Source: Stutzerimonas stutzeri
Lineage (GTDB): Bacteria; Pseudomonadota; Gammaproteobacteria; Pseudomonadales; Pseudomonadaceae
DNA length: 64,000 nucleotides
Assembly (NCBI RefSeq): GCF_009789555.1
Contig: NZ_CP046902.1
Coordinates: 1,166,001-1,230,000, forward strand
Direction: 5' to 3'
Shown here: positions 17,366 to 26,186 of the stretch, one piece after another
Numbering within the stretch: the first letter of the stretch is position 1
How the letters are laid out: each line of letters starts with the position of its first letter
The notes under the pieces: model-generated
What the model was told of the DNA's origin: nothing
The model's database searches: none
Seen by the model: the letters and a program-made list of their open reading frames with translations, nothing else
Made by a program: the position numbers and the translations under genes

Positions 17366-18574
17366 TCAGGCCTGATGGAAACGGTCGGCGATGAAGGCGA
17401 TCAGCTGGCGGGCAATGTTTCCCTTGCTGGCCTGGCTGAAGCGGGTTTCGTGCTGCTGGCGGTCGATCACCGTCACGGCATTTTCTTCGCTGTTGAACCC
17501 GATGCTGGGGTTGGCGACATCGTTGGCTACGATCAGATCGAGGTTCTTGTCGCGCAGCTTGCGCGTGGCGTATTCCAGCAGGTTCTCGGTTTCGGCGGCG
17601 AAGCCGACGCTGAAAGGGCGGTCTTCGCGGCCGGCCAGCGTGGCGAGAATATCGGGATTGCGGACCATCTGCAGAAGCAGGCCATCGCCTTTTGTCGGGT
17701 CTTTCTTCAATTTGTGCGGTGCGACCACTTCGGGGCGATAGTCCGCCACGGCGGCGGCGGCGATGAACAGGTCGCACGGCATGGCCGCTTCGCAAGCGGC
17801 AAGCATGTCACGCGCGCTGACGACATCGATGCGCTGCACCCGGTCAGGTGTCGGTAGAAAGACCGGCCCGGCGATCAGGGTCACTCGAGCGCCGGCTTCG
17901 GCGGCGGCCTCGGCCAGCGCGAAGCCCATCTTGCCGGAGCTGTGGTTGGTGATGTAACGCACCGGGTCGATGTTTTCCTGGGTTGGCCCGGCGGTAATCA
18001 GCAGATGGGCGCCGGTCAGCAGGCTGCGCTCGAAGCAGTCGGCCGCCGCCTGGGCCAGGTCGTCCGCTTCGAGCATCCGGCCCATGCCGACATCGCCGCA
18101 AGCCTGGCTGCCGGATGCGGGGCCGAACAGGCGGATACCCCGCTGCTGCAACAGCGCACGGTTGGCTTGGGTTGCAGGGTCGGCCCACATGGCTTGATTC
18201 ATCGCCGGGGCCAGCGCGACCGGCGCTTGGGTGGCGAGCACCAGTGTGGTCAGCAGATCGTTCGCGACGCCCTGGGCGAGGCGCGCCATGAGGTCCGCCG
18301 TGGCGGGGGCGACGAGCACCAGATCGGCCCAGCGTGCCAGCTCGATATGCCCCATGGCGGCCTCGGCGGCCGGGTCGAGCAGGTCCAGATGGACCGGGTG
18401 GCCGGAAAGGGCCTGGAGCGTGAGTGGGGTAATGAACTCGCGACCGCCGCTGGTCATGACGACGCGGACCTCGGCGCCCTGGTCGCGGAGCCGGCGAACC
18501 AGCTCTGCACTCTTGTATGCGGCGATGCCGCCGCCGACGCCCAGGACGATGCGTTTACGATATAGCCGCTGCAT
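17366..18574 (-). CDS. coaBC: Phosphopantothenoylcysteine synthetase/decarboxylase
   Basis: A 402-residue bifunctional enzyme of coenzyme A synthesis. The N-terminal flavoprotein CoaC (GVGGGIAAYKSAELVRRL; PAMNQAMW substrate motif; catalytic Cys in GSQACGDVGMGRM) decarboxylates phosphopantothenoylcysteine. The C-terminal CoaB (ITAGPTQENIDPVRYITNHSSGKMG) attaches cysteine using CTP. It is first in the coaBC-dut-algC-argB run and divergent from radC with 120 bases between starts. Confidence 0.96.
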   Translation of the reverse strand: MQRLYRKRIVLGVGGGIAAYKSAELVRRLRDQGAEVRVVMTSGGREFITPLTLQALSGHPVHLDLLDPAAEAAMGHIELARWADLVLVAPATADLMARLAQGVANDLLTTLVLATQAPVALAPAMNQAMWADPATQANRALLQQRGIRLFGPASGSQACGDVGMGRMLEADDLAQAAADCFERSLLTGAHLLITAGPTQENIDPVRYITNHSSGKMGFALAEAAAEAGARVTLIAGPVFLPTPDRVQRIDVVSARDMLAACEAAMPCDLFIAAAAVADYRPEVVAPHKLKKDPTKGDGLLLQMVRNPDILATLAGREDRPFSVGFAAETENLLEYATRKLRDKNLDLIVANDVANPSIGFNSEENAVTVIDRQQHETRFSQASKGNIARQLIAFIADRFHQA

Positions 18575-18694
18575 AGGCCTGCCTTGTTACGGGTGAGAAC
18601 TGGTTCCGGCAGGGGCCGGTTGCCGTGGATAAAAGGCCGCTAAGATAGCACAGCGCCCTCATGGGACGAGGCGCTCGCTCGACAAGGAGAAGAT

Positions 18695-19369
18695 ATGAGC
18701 ATTCGTGACTGGCCGGCGGCGGAACGCCCGCGGGAAAAGCTGCTCGAGCAAGGTGCGGTGGCCTTGTCGGATGCCGAGTTGCTGGCCATTTTCTTGCGTA
18801 CCGGTGTGGCGGGCCAGAGCGCGGTGGATCTGGCCCGGCATCTGCTGCGCGAATTCGGCAGCCTGCGCGCGTTGCTGGAGAGCGACCTGGAGCAGTTCAG
18901 CGGTCATCTGGGGCTGGGGCCAGCCAAGTTCGCCCAATTGCAGGCGGTACTGGAGATGGCTCGGCGGCATCTGGCCGAGCGCATTCGCCGTGATTCGGCG
19001 CTGGAAAGCCCGCAGGCGGTACGCGATTATCTCAAGGCGCGGTTGCGGCACGAGCCGCATGAACTGTTTGCCTGTCTGTTCCTTGACGCCCGGCATCGCG
19101 TGCTCGCCTTCGAAGTGCTGTTCCATGGCACCGTGGACGGCGCCAGCGTGTACCCGCGCCAGGTGGTCAAGCGGGCTTTGGCCCAGAATGCCGCAGCGGT
19201 CATCCTGACCCATAACCACCCCTCCGGCGTGGCCGAGCCGAGCGAGGCCGACCGGCAGCTGACGCGCAGGCTCATCGAGGCGCTGTCGCTGATCGACGTG
19301 CGGGTGCTCGATCATTTCATCGTCGGCGATGGTGAGCCGCTGTCCATGGCCGAGCACGGCTGGATGTGA
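18695..19369 (+). CDS. radC: RadC/JAB-domain protein
   Basis: A 224-residue RadC protein with an N-terminal helix-hairpin-helix part and a C-terminal JAB/MPN metalloprotease-like domain. The zinc-binding JAMM residues are intact (LTHNHPSGVAEPSEAD). The role is unclear; the early DNA-repair assignment in E. coli was traced to another gene. SD AAGGAG precedes the ATG. In P. aeruginosa radC is followed by rpmB-rpmG; here the next gene is an opposite-strand permease only 10 bases away. Confidence 0.93.
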   Translation: MSIRDWPAAERPREKLLEQGAVALSDAELLAIFLRTGVAGQSAVDLARHLLREFGSLRALLESDLEQFSGHLGLGPAKFAQLQAVLEMARRHLAERIRRDSALESPQAVRDYLKARLRHEPHELFACLFLDARHRVLAFEVLFHGTVDGASVYPRQVVKRALAQNAAAVILTHNHPSGVAEPSEADRQLTRRLIEALSLIDVRVLDHFIVGDGEPLSMAEHGWM

Positions 19370-19379
19370 CGGCCAGCGT

Positions 19380-20723
19380 TCATGCCAGCAACGGGACGAG
19401 CAGCAGCGGGAGCAGGACGCTGAGCACGAAACGTCCATTCCAGCCAACGGCGATGCGCCAGGGTGACAGCTGGGCATGGCGTGCGAGCAAGAGTGCCGAA
19501 GGTCCATAGGGCGAGAGCAGCATCGCCAGGGAGAAACCGAACAGCAGTGCCACCGCCGGCTGCATCACCGCCAGCCCCTGGCTCGCCAGTTGGGCCAGCA
19601 GGGCCGCACAAAGGTTCAGGGAGATCAGTGGTGCGACGCCGAGCAGCGCCAGCGCCATGACCGCCAGCGCGCCGAAAGCACCCAATCCAAACAACGCCAG
19701 CGGCGTGCTGCCGAGCTGATCCGCCAGGTGATGCACGGGCAGCACCGCGGCAACCAGACCGGCGAGCAGAGCCGAACTGGCGAAAATGAAGGTCTCGTTA
19801 CGCATGCCGATCAGCGTCTCGCTGACTTCGCCGAACACCTGGCGTGGGGGGATTCTTTGCCAGAGCAGTATCACGATCACCGCCAGCGGCACCAGCAACA
19901 TCGCGGCCTGTGTCGCCGACAGCCAGGTCAGCGCCGCCAGCAAGGCGATCAGCGCGATACCGATCAGGCTGCCAATGAGCAGGCCGCGCAAGCTGCCACT
20001 GGCGTGCTGCCCGTCCGCCGACAGCTCGACGTTTGGGTCCTGAACCAACTGCCGCAGCCGGCGATTCTCGGTCGGCCAGCCGAACAGCAGCAGAAGCAGC
20101 CCTCCGATCAACCCGAACGGCAACAGCGTGCTCCAGCTCAGGCCGGGTAGTTCGCGGGTCAGGATCGCCACCGCGACGCTGGTCGGGGCCAGTAGCGGGA
20201 CCAGTGCGAAGCCGCGAAGCGCGGTGACCATCACACCGCGTCGCCCCTCGCGCCGCTGGGTGTCGCTGTAGGGACGGCCTTCGAGATGGCGTTCCAGCGA
20301 GCCGCAGATCAGGTTGAGCATGCCGAAGCTGAGCACCGAGCTGATCGCAAAGGTGCTCAACAGGTAACCCGGATAGAGCCACGCGCGGGGCCCGGCCAGT
20401 AACAGGCGATGCAACTCGCTGAGCTGGCGCAGGCGCTTGACCAGGCAATGCATCAAACCCAGGGCGCCGATGAAGGCTGCGTAATAAGCCGCCGAGGACA
20501 GCATGCGCGCGGCTTGTTGCCAACTCGCCTCGCCAGTGAGCAACCAGTAACCGAGCAGTGCCAGCGTGACCATCCCGAGCCGTCGCGGATAGGGCATCAG
20601 CGAGCGCCAGTGCCAGGTAAAGAACCCTGCCAGCAGAACCCCGCTGATGACGCTCAGCGGCTGTAGCCGAGTGATCAGCGCCAGCAGTTCGAACAGCAGC
20701 GCCAGTGGCAATAGCGTGGTCAT
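19380..20723 (-). CDS. Multi-pass permease-like membrane protein of unknown substrate
   Basis: A 447-residue very hydrophobic protein with about 11-12 predicted membrane helices and a central cytoplasmic loop around residues 210-240. Its two-half organisation with polar breaks (LAPTSVAVAIL; LSPYGPSALLLARH) resembles the ion-transporter superfamily that includes citrate and arsenite carriers, but I cannot name a substrate. The start codon at 20723 follows the thioesterase stop with no spacer (TAGATG), which implies translational coupling. It converges with radC. Confidence 0.7.
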   Translation of the reverse strand: MTTLLPLALLFELLALITRLQPLSVISGVLLAGFFTWHWRSLMPYPRRLGMVTLALLGYWLLTGEASWQQAARMLSSAAYYAAFIGALGLMHCLVKRLRQLSELHRLLLAGPRAWLYPGYLLSTFAISSVLSFGMLNLICGSLERHLEGRPYSDTQRREGRRGVMVTALRGFALVPLLAPTSVAVAILTRELPGLSWSTLLPFGLIGGLLLLLFGWPTENRRLRQLVQDPNVELSADGQHASGSLRGLLIGSLIGIALIALLAALTWLSATQAAMLLVPLAVIVILLWQRIPPRQVFGEVSETLIGMRNETFIFASSALLAGLVAAVLPVHHLADQLGSTPLALFGLGAFGALAVMALALLGVAPLISLNLCAALLAQLASQGLAVMQPAVALLFGFSLAMLLSPYGPSALLLARHAQLSPWRIAVGWNGRFVLSVLLPLLLVPLLA

Positions 20724-21170
20724 CTAGGCAGGCAACTCGCAGCGCCGGGCGCCACGCTTGAATACGCCTTCGCCGAAGGCGATCAGCCGATTTTCCTCGT
20801 CGAGCAGATCGCAACTGGCCATGAACACTTTGTGCCCACCCGAACGACAGCGAGCCACCGCCCTGATGCGGCTGCCGGCGGCGGCCGGCGCGCTGAAATT
20901 GATGGTCATCGACAGGGTCAGCGCAACCCGGCGGTCCGCAGGGTCTGCTTCCCAGGTCCCGCACAACCCCATGGCGACATCCATCAACGTGGCCATGACG
21001 CCGCCATGCATGTTGCTCGCGTTGTTCAGGTGACGAGGCAACAGCCCCAGCGCCAGGGTCGCGTGATCGGGCCCATAGGCCAGCAATTCGCAACCGATGT
21101 CTTGGAAGAAGCCGGTAACGGAGGCGTGAACCTGCTGCAGTTGGGCGAGAGAGTAGTCGGAGGTGGACAT
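20724..21170 (-). CDS. PaaI-type hotdog thioesterase
   Basis: A 148-residue single-domain hotdog protein of the PaaI/4HBT group, which hydrolyses acyl-CoA thioesters. The signature NNASNMHGGVMATLMDVAMG contains the conserved His-Gly-Gly and catalytic Asp region. It is coupled to the downstream permease and divergent from the 3-hydroxyacyl-CoA dehydrogenase with 139 bases between starts, so a role in acyl-CoA metabolism is plausible. The substrate cannot be read from sequence. Confidence 0.82.
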   Translation of the reverse strand: MSTSDYSLAQLQQVHASVTGFFQDIGCELLAYGPDHATLALGLLPRHLNNASNMHGGVMATLMDVAMGLCGTWEADPADRRVALTLSMTINFSAPAAAGSRIRAVARCRSGGHKVFMASCDLLDEENRLIAFGEGVFKRGARRCELPA

Positions 21171-21309
21171 GGCGCTCGGTCACGGATGGCTTGCTAAGGA
21201 GACTGGCAGTCTTTAGGCTCTTGGTCAATAAAGGTGGAATGCCATTTCGCAGTGCGGAATGGCGATCAGGGTTCCGACAGTCGCAACGCCATCTATCGAG
21301 GAGGTTCGC

Positions 21310-22827
21310 ATGTTTTCCCGTATCGGCATTATCGGCGCCGGCGCCATGGGCCGCGGTATCGCGCAATTGTTCGCCAGCACTGGGCAGCAGGTGTGGTTGT
21401 ACGACAGCCGCCCCGAAGCCATCGAGCAAGCCTTGCAATTCAACCGCGAACTGCTCGAACGCAGTGTCGCCAAGGGGCGTTTGAGTGCCGATGAATTGCC
21501 TGCGATCGTGCAGCGCATGCAGCCGGCCCATCAGCTTGCCGATCTGTCCGGCTGCGACCTGCTGATCGAAGCCATCGTGGAAAACCTCGAAGCCAAGCAG
21601 AGCCTGTTCGTCGAGCTGGAAGGCTTGATCGCCCCCGATGCCGTGCTGGCGACCAACACCTCGTCGCTGTCGGTGACGCGCATCGCCAGTGCCTGTTCGC
21701 GTCCCGAGCGGGTGGCCGGTTATCACTTCTTCAACCCGGTGACCTTGATGAAGCTGGTAGAAGTCGTGCGCGGCGAGCGCACCGATCCGAGCGTGATCGA
21801 CCGCCTGGTGCAGCTGGCCGAGCAGGCCGGACACTTCCCTGCGATCACGCCCGACACCCCCGGCTTTCTGGTCAACCACGCCGGCCGCGCCTACGGCACC
21901 GAGGCGCAACGCATCCTCAGCGAGGGGATCGCCACACCGGAGCAGATCGACCGTATTTTGCGTGACGGCCCAGGTTTCCGTATGGGGCCGTTCGAGCTGT
22001 TCGACCTGACCGGGCTCGATATTTCCCATGCGGTGATGGAGTCGGTGCATGACCAGTTCTATTACGATCCCCGCTATACGCCGTCCTATCTGGCCGCGCA
22101 GCGGGTGGCTGCCGGGCTGCTTGGGCGCAAGACCGGACAAGGCTTCTATCGCTATGAAGACGGTCAGCAGATTCGCTCGCCGGAGCCGCGTTTCGAGCCG
22201 GTGAGCATCGACCGCCCGTTCTGGCTCGACAGTATCGATCCCGAACTGCGTCGCTACGTCGGTTCGATCCTGCAACAGGCCGGCGCCGTGTTGGAGGAGG
22301 GCGCGGAGCCATCGAGCGAGGCGATCTGCCTGATCACGCCGCTGGGCGAGGATGCCAGTCATTGCATCGAGCGATTGGCGCTGCCGGCCGTGCGCACCAT
22401 CGCTCTGGACCCATTCAGCGACTTCGACAAGCGTCGCGTGCTGATGCGTCAACCGGCGCTCGACCCGGCTCTCGAAGCGCAGGCGCGCCAAGCCCTGGGA
22501 GCGGATGGCGTGCCAGTCGAAGTGATCAATGACTCTCCGGGCTTCGTCAGCCAGCGCGTCGTCGCCAGCATCGTCAATCTCGGTTGTGAAATAGCCCAGA
22601 AAGGCATCGCCTCGCCGGAGACGCTCGATCGCGCCGTGACCGTTGCGCTCGGTTATCCCAAAGGGCCCCTGGGCTTCGCCAAGCATTACAGTCCCGTTCG
22701 TATCCTCACGATTCTGGAAGGCATGCAGGCGTGCTACGGCCACGAGCCGCGTTATCGTCCGAGCCCATGGCTGCGGCGACGGGTACAGCTCGGCCTGCCG
22801 CTGACCGCGCCGGATGCGCCACGCTGA
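21310..22827 (+). CDS. 3-hydroxyacyl-CoA dehydrogenase, two C-terminal domains
   Basis: A 505-residue PaaH/PaaC-like enzyme that oxidises 3-hydroxyacyl-CoA with NAD. Order: Rossmann domain (IGIIGAGAMGRGIAQLF), catalytic region (YHFFNPVTLMKLVEVV), first C-terminal helical domain (about 190-290) and a second copy (about 390-490), as PaaH-type proteins have. The NAD fold is followed by the conserved LLIEAIVENLEAKQ. The ATG at 21310 follows GAGGAGG. No other phenylacetate genes are nearby, so it may serve general beta-oxidation or another ring- or dicarboxylate-derived acyl-CoA; the divergent thioesterase fits this. Confidence 0.87.
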   Translation: MFSRIGIIGAGAMGRGIAQLFASTGQQVWLYDSRPEAIEQALQFNRELLERSVAKGRLSADELPAIVQRMQPAHQLADLSGCDLLIEAIVENLEAKQSLFVELEGLIAPDAVLATNTSSLSVTRIASACSRPERVAGYHFFNPVTLMKLVEVVRGERTDPSVIDRLVQLAEQAGHFPAITPDTPGFLVNHAGRAYGTEAQRILSEGIATPEQIDRILRDGPGFRMGPFELFDLTGLDISHAVMESVHDQFYYDPRYTPSYLAAQRVAAGLLGRKTGQGFYRYEDGQQIRSPEPRFEPVSIDRPFWLDSIDPELRRYVGSILQQAGAVLEEGAEPSSEAICLITPLGEDASHCIERLALPAVRTIALDPFSDFDKRRVLMRQPALDPALEAQARQALGADGVPVEVINDSPGFVSQRVVASIVNLGCEIAQKGIASPETLDRAVTVALGYPKGPLGFAKHYSPVRILTILEGMQACYGHEPRYRPSPWLRRRVQLGLPLTAPDAPR

Positions 22828-23042
22828 GGCGACCTCGAACGCGCGCAGTTCGGCGCGTGGCGCGGCTCAAGCTTGGCAGGCTGCAGCCGCTAACCCGGTA
22901 GACCCGGCACCTGTGGGTGGGAATGACGCGCCGTCGTTGCCCTGCCCACCGGTATGGGCCGTTTGCCACCAAGGACCCTGTTCCCGTGTGGCAGAGGTGG
23001 TACAGCACCTCCTTATTACCGGATGAAAACAAGAGGCCATCG

Positions 23043-24611
23043 ATGCGCCCTGCCTTCCGCCGTCACCCCAAGGCCTGCCTGCTCCATGCAGCCGCCTTGC
23101 TGGGCCTGCTGCTGTTCCATGGCTGGATGGGACTGCCGTTCCATCTGACCGTCGTTTCGATCCTGCTGCTTGGCCTGTGGCCCTGGCTGGGTCCATGGCG
23201 TACCGACAGGGACGCCCCGATCCCGCCCGACGACGAGGTGCGCAGCTTCGCCGAGCTGAGCAAGCGTCTCTCTCGCCATACCTGCCACAACGCGCTGTCG
23301 GCTGCGCAAGTGTCGTTCAGTGCAGGGCAGCTGGCCGCGCGCCTGCGGTCGCAACTTGCAGCCATCAGCGAGGTCGCCAACGGCGCCGAGGCCATGACCG
23401 CGACCGAGCAGGACAGTGCGGCCCGTGCTCGGCAGGCGCTGGAAGCGGCCGAGGCCGTGCGTCGCAGCAGCGACAGCGGGCGCGCCGAGCTTCAGCATGC
23501 CATCGAGCGCATGCAGCAGCTGAGCGCACAGACCGAAGCCAGTCGCGAACTGCTCGATGGCCTGGCTGCGCGCACCGAAGACATTCGGCAGATCACCGAC
23601 GTGATCCAGTCCATCGCCAGCCAGACCAATCTGCTTGCCCTCAATGCCGCGATCGAGGCGGCGCGCGCCGGGGAGGCGGGCCGCGGCTTTGCGGTGGTGG
23701 CCGACGAGGTGCGCAACCTCGCCGGGCGCACCAGCAGTGCCACCGAAGAGGTCGGCCGGATGGTCAGCGATATTCGCGAGCAGAGCGAGGCGGTCGTGAG
23801 CCATATCCAGAAACAGGCCAGCGAGCTGGACCAGGCCGCGGCGCAGATTGCCGGGACCGGGGCCCAGCTCTGCGGTATCGCCGATTTGGCGGGCAACGTC
23901 GAAACCCAGGTGGCGGAGATTGCGTCCGGCACCGCCGATAACCACGAGCGGCTCGCACAACTGTTCGTTGCGCTGGGCCAACTGCGCGGCGACGCGCTGG
24001 AGAGCGAAGCGCAGACGAGCCAGCTGAGCAAGGCCGCCGAAACACTGGGAGGGCAGGCTGAAACCGTAAGCGAGCAGCTCGCCGAAGTGCAGCTCGACGA
24101 TTACCACCAGCGCATTTTCGACTTGGCTCGTGACGGCGCGGCGGCCATCGCCGCGCGTTTCGAGGCGGATCTGCAAGCCGGTCGGCTGACCGTGGATGAC
24201 CTGTTCGATCGCCATTACCAGGCACAACCGGGGACGGACCCGATCCGCTACAGCACCCGCTTCGATCGCTATGCCGACGAAGTCCTGCCCGCGCTTCAGG
24301 AGCCCCTGCTGGAACGTGACGATGCGTTGGTCTATGCCATCGCCACGACACCTGATGGCTATGTGCCGACGCACAACCGTGCGTTCAGCGAGCCGCCGGT
24401 CGGCGATCCGGAGATCGACCGGGTCAGAAGTCGGAGCAAGCGGCTATTCAACGATCGCACCGGAGGGCGCTGCGGCAGCCATCAACGCAAGGTCCTGTTG
24501 CAGACCTACAGCCGCGACACCGGTGAGCTGATGCACGACCTTTCGGTGCCCATCATGGTGGCGGGTCGTCATTGGGGTGGCCTGCGGCTGGGCTACCGCC
24601 CCGAGCCGTAG
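23043..24611 (+). CDS. Methyl-accepting chemotaxis protein with cytoplasmic C-terminal domain
   Basis: A 522-residue chemoreceptor. Two hydrophobic segments at about residues 10-25 and 30-50 are separated by only a few residues, so it has no periplasmic ligand domain; there is no clear HAMP. The signalling domain is unmistakable (QTNLLALNAAIEAARAGEAG; VVADEVRNLAGRTSSATEEV). A further region from about 355 to the end contains HDLSVPIMVAGRHWGGLRLGY and looks like a Cache/PAS-like sensor placed after the signalling domain, with Cys in GGRCGSHQ. The ATG at 23043 is chosen because AAGAGG precedes it. A cytosolic signal is inferred. Confidence 0.85.
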   Translation: MRPAFRRHPKACLLHAAALLGLLLFHGWMGLPFHLTVVSILLLGLWPWLGPWRTDRDAPIPPDDEVRSFAELSKRLSRHTCHNALSAAQVSFSAGQLAARLRSQLAAISEVANGAEAMTATEQDSAARARQALEAAEAVRRSSDSGRAELQHAIERMQQLSAQTEASRELLDGLAARTEDIRQITDVIQSIASQTNLLALNAAIEAARAGEAGRGFAVVADEVRNLAGRTSSATEEVGRMVSDIREQSEAVVSHIQKQASELDQAAAQIAGTGAQLCGIADLAGNVETQVAEIASGTADNHERLAQLFVALGQLRGDALESEAQTSQLSKAAETLGGQAETVSEQLAEVQLDDYHQRIFDLARDGAAAIAARFEADLQAGRLTVDDLFDRHYQAQPGTDPIRYSTRFDRYADEVLPALQEPLLERDDALVYAIATTPDGYVPTHNRAFSEPPVGDPEIDRVRSRSKRLFNDRTGGRCGSHQRKVLLQTYSRDTGELMHDLSVPIMVAGRHWGGLRLGYRPEP

Positions 24612-24727
24612 CCGGCGCACGAGGTTGGCGCAAGCGCCGTGGTCTTTGGCACTCGTCCAGCATGGGCCGCCACCCCGCCGGTCTGCAAGCTGGCTAAGCT
24701 TGCAGCACAGGCTACCGGAGCTCACCC

Positions 24728-25252
24728 ATGAAAACCCTGACCGACCATTTGGCGCAATACGCGGCCTACCATCGCGATCCGCGCAATCTGCTCAGCCATT
24801 TCATCGGCATTCCGATGATCGTGCTGGCCGTCGCGGTGCTGCTGTCGCGGCCCGGCGTCGACATTGGCGGGTTGTGGTTGAGCCCGGTTGCCCTGGTCGC
24901 GGCGGCCGCCACCCTGTTCTATCTGCGGCTGGACCTGCGCTTCGGCATGCTCATGGGCGTAGTGTTGCTGCTGTGCGTCTGGGGCGGCGCACGACTGGCG
25001 CAGCAGTCGACGGCGCTCTGGCTGGGCGCAGGCATCGGCCTGTTCGTGGTGGGCTGGATCATCCAGTTCGTCGGTCACTACTTCGAAGGGCGTAAACCGG
25101 CGTTCGTGGATGATCTGAGCGGGCTGATCATCGGCCCGCTGTTCGTCGCGGCCGAGCTGGGCTTCATGCTCGGTTTGCGCGAGCCGCTGCGTCACGCCAT
25201 CGAGGCGCGCGTCGGACCGGTACGGCTGCGCCAGCGCCCGGTCGATGCCTGA
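24728..25252 (+). CDS. Mpo1-like (DUF962) membrane protein
   Basis: A 174-residue membrane protein of the DUF962/Mpo1-like family, with four to five hydrophobic helices. The conserved His-containing segments are visible: YAAYHRDPRNLLSHFIGIP near the N-terminus and QFVGHYFEGRKPAF near residue 117. Yeast Mpo1 is an iron-dependent dioxygenase in alpha-oxidation of 2-hydroxy fatty acids; the histidines here could bind iron in the same way, but bacterial roles are not established. It follows the chemoreceptor by 116 bases and its stop abuts the convergent gene at 25253. Confidence 0.83.
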   Translation: MKTLTDHLAQYAAYHRDPRNLLSHFIGIPMIVLAVAVLLSRPGVDIGGLWLSPVALVAAAATLFYLRLDLRFGMLMGVVLLLCVWGGARLAQQSTALWLGAGIGLFVVGWIIQFVGHYFEGRKPAFVDDLSGLIIGPLFVAAELGFMLGLREPLRHAIEARVGPVRLRQRPVDA

Positions 25253-25999
25253 TCAGTTGGGCGATAACGCCATCCACTGGTCGCTGAGGCTGCGGGCGTG
25301 GCGGTCGACCATGATGGGCGCGAAGGGGCGCCCGGAAGCGGTATTGAAGCTGTTGTTCCCGCTATTCATGTCTTCGAGGGCAACCTTGAGGAAATCCCAG
25401 CGTGTCTTCAGCTTCGCTATCGCTGGGTTCCCCTGGCCGTCCAGCGCCGCCAATTGCTCGTCGATGGAAGGAACCAGGCGTCTCTCGTCCTGGCCGAGGT
25501 AGGTGTCCGGTTGCTCCCGAGCGGTTTCGAAGGAGCCCACGTAGGCACGGCTCAGGTACTGAACGGTCAGGTATTCCACCTTGGCGGGCAGTTCGGCACG
25601 GAAATCCGCTCCCTGCTGGCTGCGTACCGCGGTAAGGAAGTCACGTAGCGCCTTGCTCATCTGCAGCGGCCAGCCCCATGGCATGTCGTCTTCTGCATGG
25701 CCGAAGCCTGCGCCTTCGCGCAACGTGGCTTGCAGCGCTGCATGCAGTTCGAGCAGTTCGCTGCTCGCGCCAGCGAAGGTGCCTACCGTGTCGGCCAGTG
25801 CCCTGAGGTCGTTTTCCATGCGGGCGAGGTGCGCTTTCTGAAAGCCCTCGCCGCGGTACAGGAGCAGGCTGCTGGTGGCGCGGTTGGCATGAATCTGCAT
25901 GCTTTCGAGTGTGGTGAAGGTCTGAGCCTGGGCGGAATTGAACAGCGCCGGGAACCAGCTCGCCAGAACAACCGCCATCCATATCCATTTGCGATGCAT
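25253..25999 (-). CDS. Exported protein of unknown function
   Basis: A 248-residue protein with a standard signal peptide cleaved near SAQAQ. The mature part is mostly helical and charged, with no family I can name; features include WGWPLQMSKALRDFL and the C-terminal MNSGNNSFNTASGRPFAPIMVDRHA-type segment that suggests a conserved end. The ATG at 25999 has GGAG eight bases upstream, and the A-rich leader directly before it holds an AANAANAA motif typical of Crc/Hfq targets. It converges with the Mpo1-like gene with no spacer. Confidence 0.65.
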   Translation of the reverse strand: MHRKWIWMAVVLASWFPALFNSAQAQTFTTLESMQIHANRATSSLLLYRGEGFQKAHLARMENDLRALADTVGTFAGASSELLELHAALQATLREGAGFGHAEDDMPWGWPLQMSKALRDFLTAVRSQQGADFRAELPAKVEYLTVQYLSRAYVGSFETAREQPDTYLGQDERRLVPSIDEQLAALDGQGNPAIAKLKTRWDFLKVALEDMNSGNNSFNTASGRPFAPIMVDRHARSLSDQWMALSPN

Positions 26000-26008
26000 G
26001 TCGCGCTC

Positions 26009-26021
26009 CTTTTTATTTTTA
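26009..26021 (-). promoter_or_regulatory. A-rich motif at ribosome site, possible Crc/Hfq target
   Basis: Read on the minus strand, AAAAATAAAAAGGAG runs straight into the ribosome binding site of the gene starting at 25999. It fits AANAANAA at the position where Hfq/Crc blocks translation. Confidence 0.45.
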
Positions 26022-26186
26022 TAGAAGCAATGTGCCGTGTCCGGCATCGGTACGGCAGCCTAGTCAGGTAGAGGCATCTTGTTATCACTCGAAGGAATGA
26101 AATCAAGCACAGCGGCAAATTGGCAGGCAACATTGGCCGGAACGCCCTGCAACGCTGCCGCTTCGCTGTGGTCGCGCTGCGCTCGC

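Noticed and set aside
19798..22743. A very long open frame on the minus strand
   Set aside because: It covers parts of the permease, the thioesterase and the dehydrogenase in other frames, has no family features, and is an effect of high GC content.
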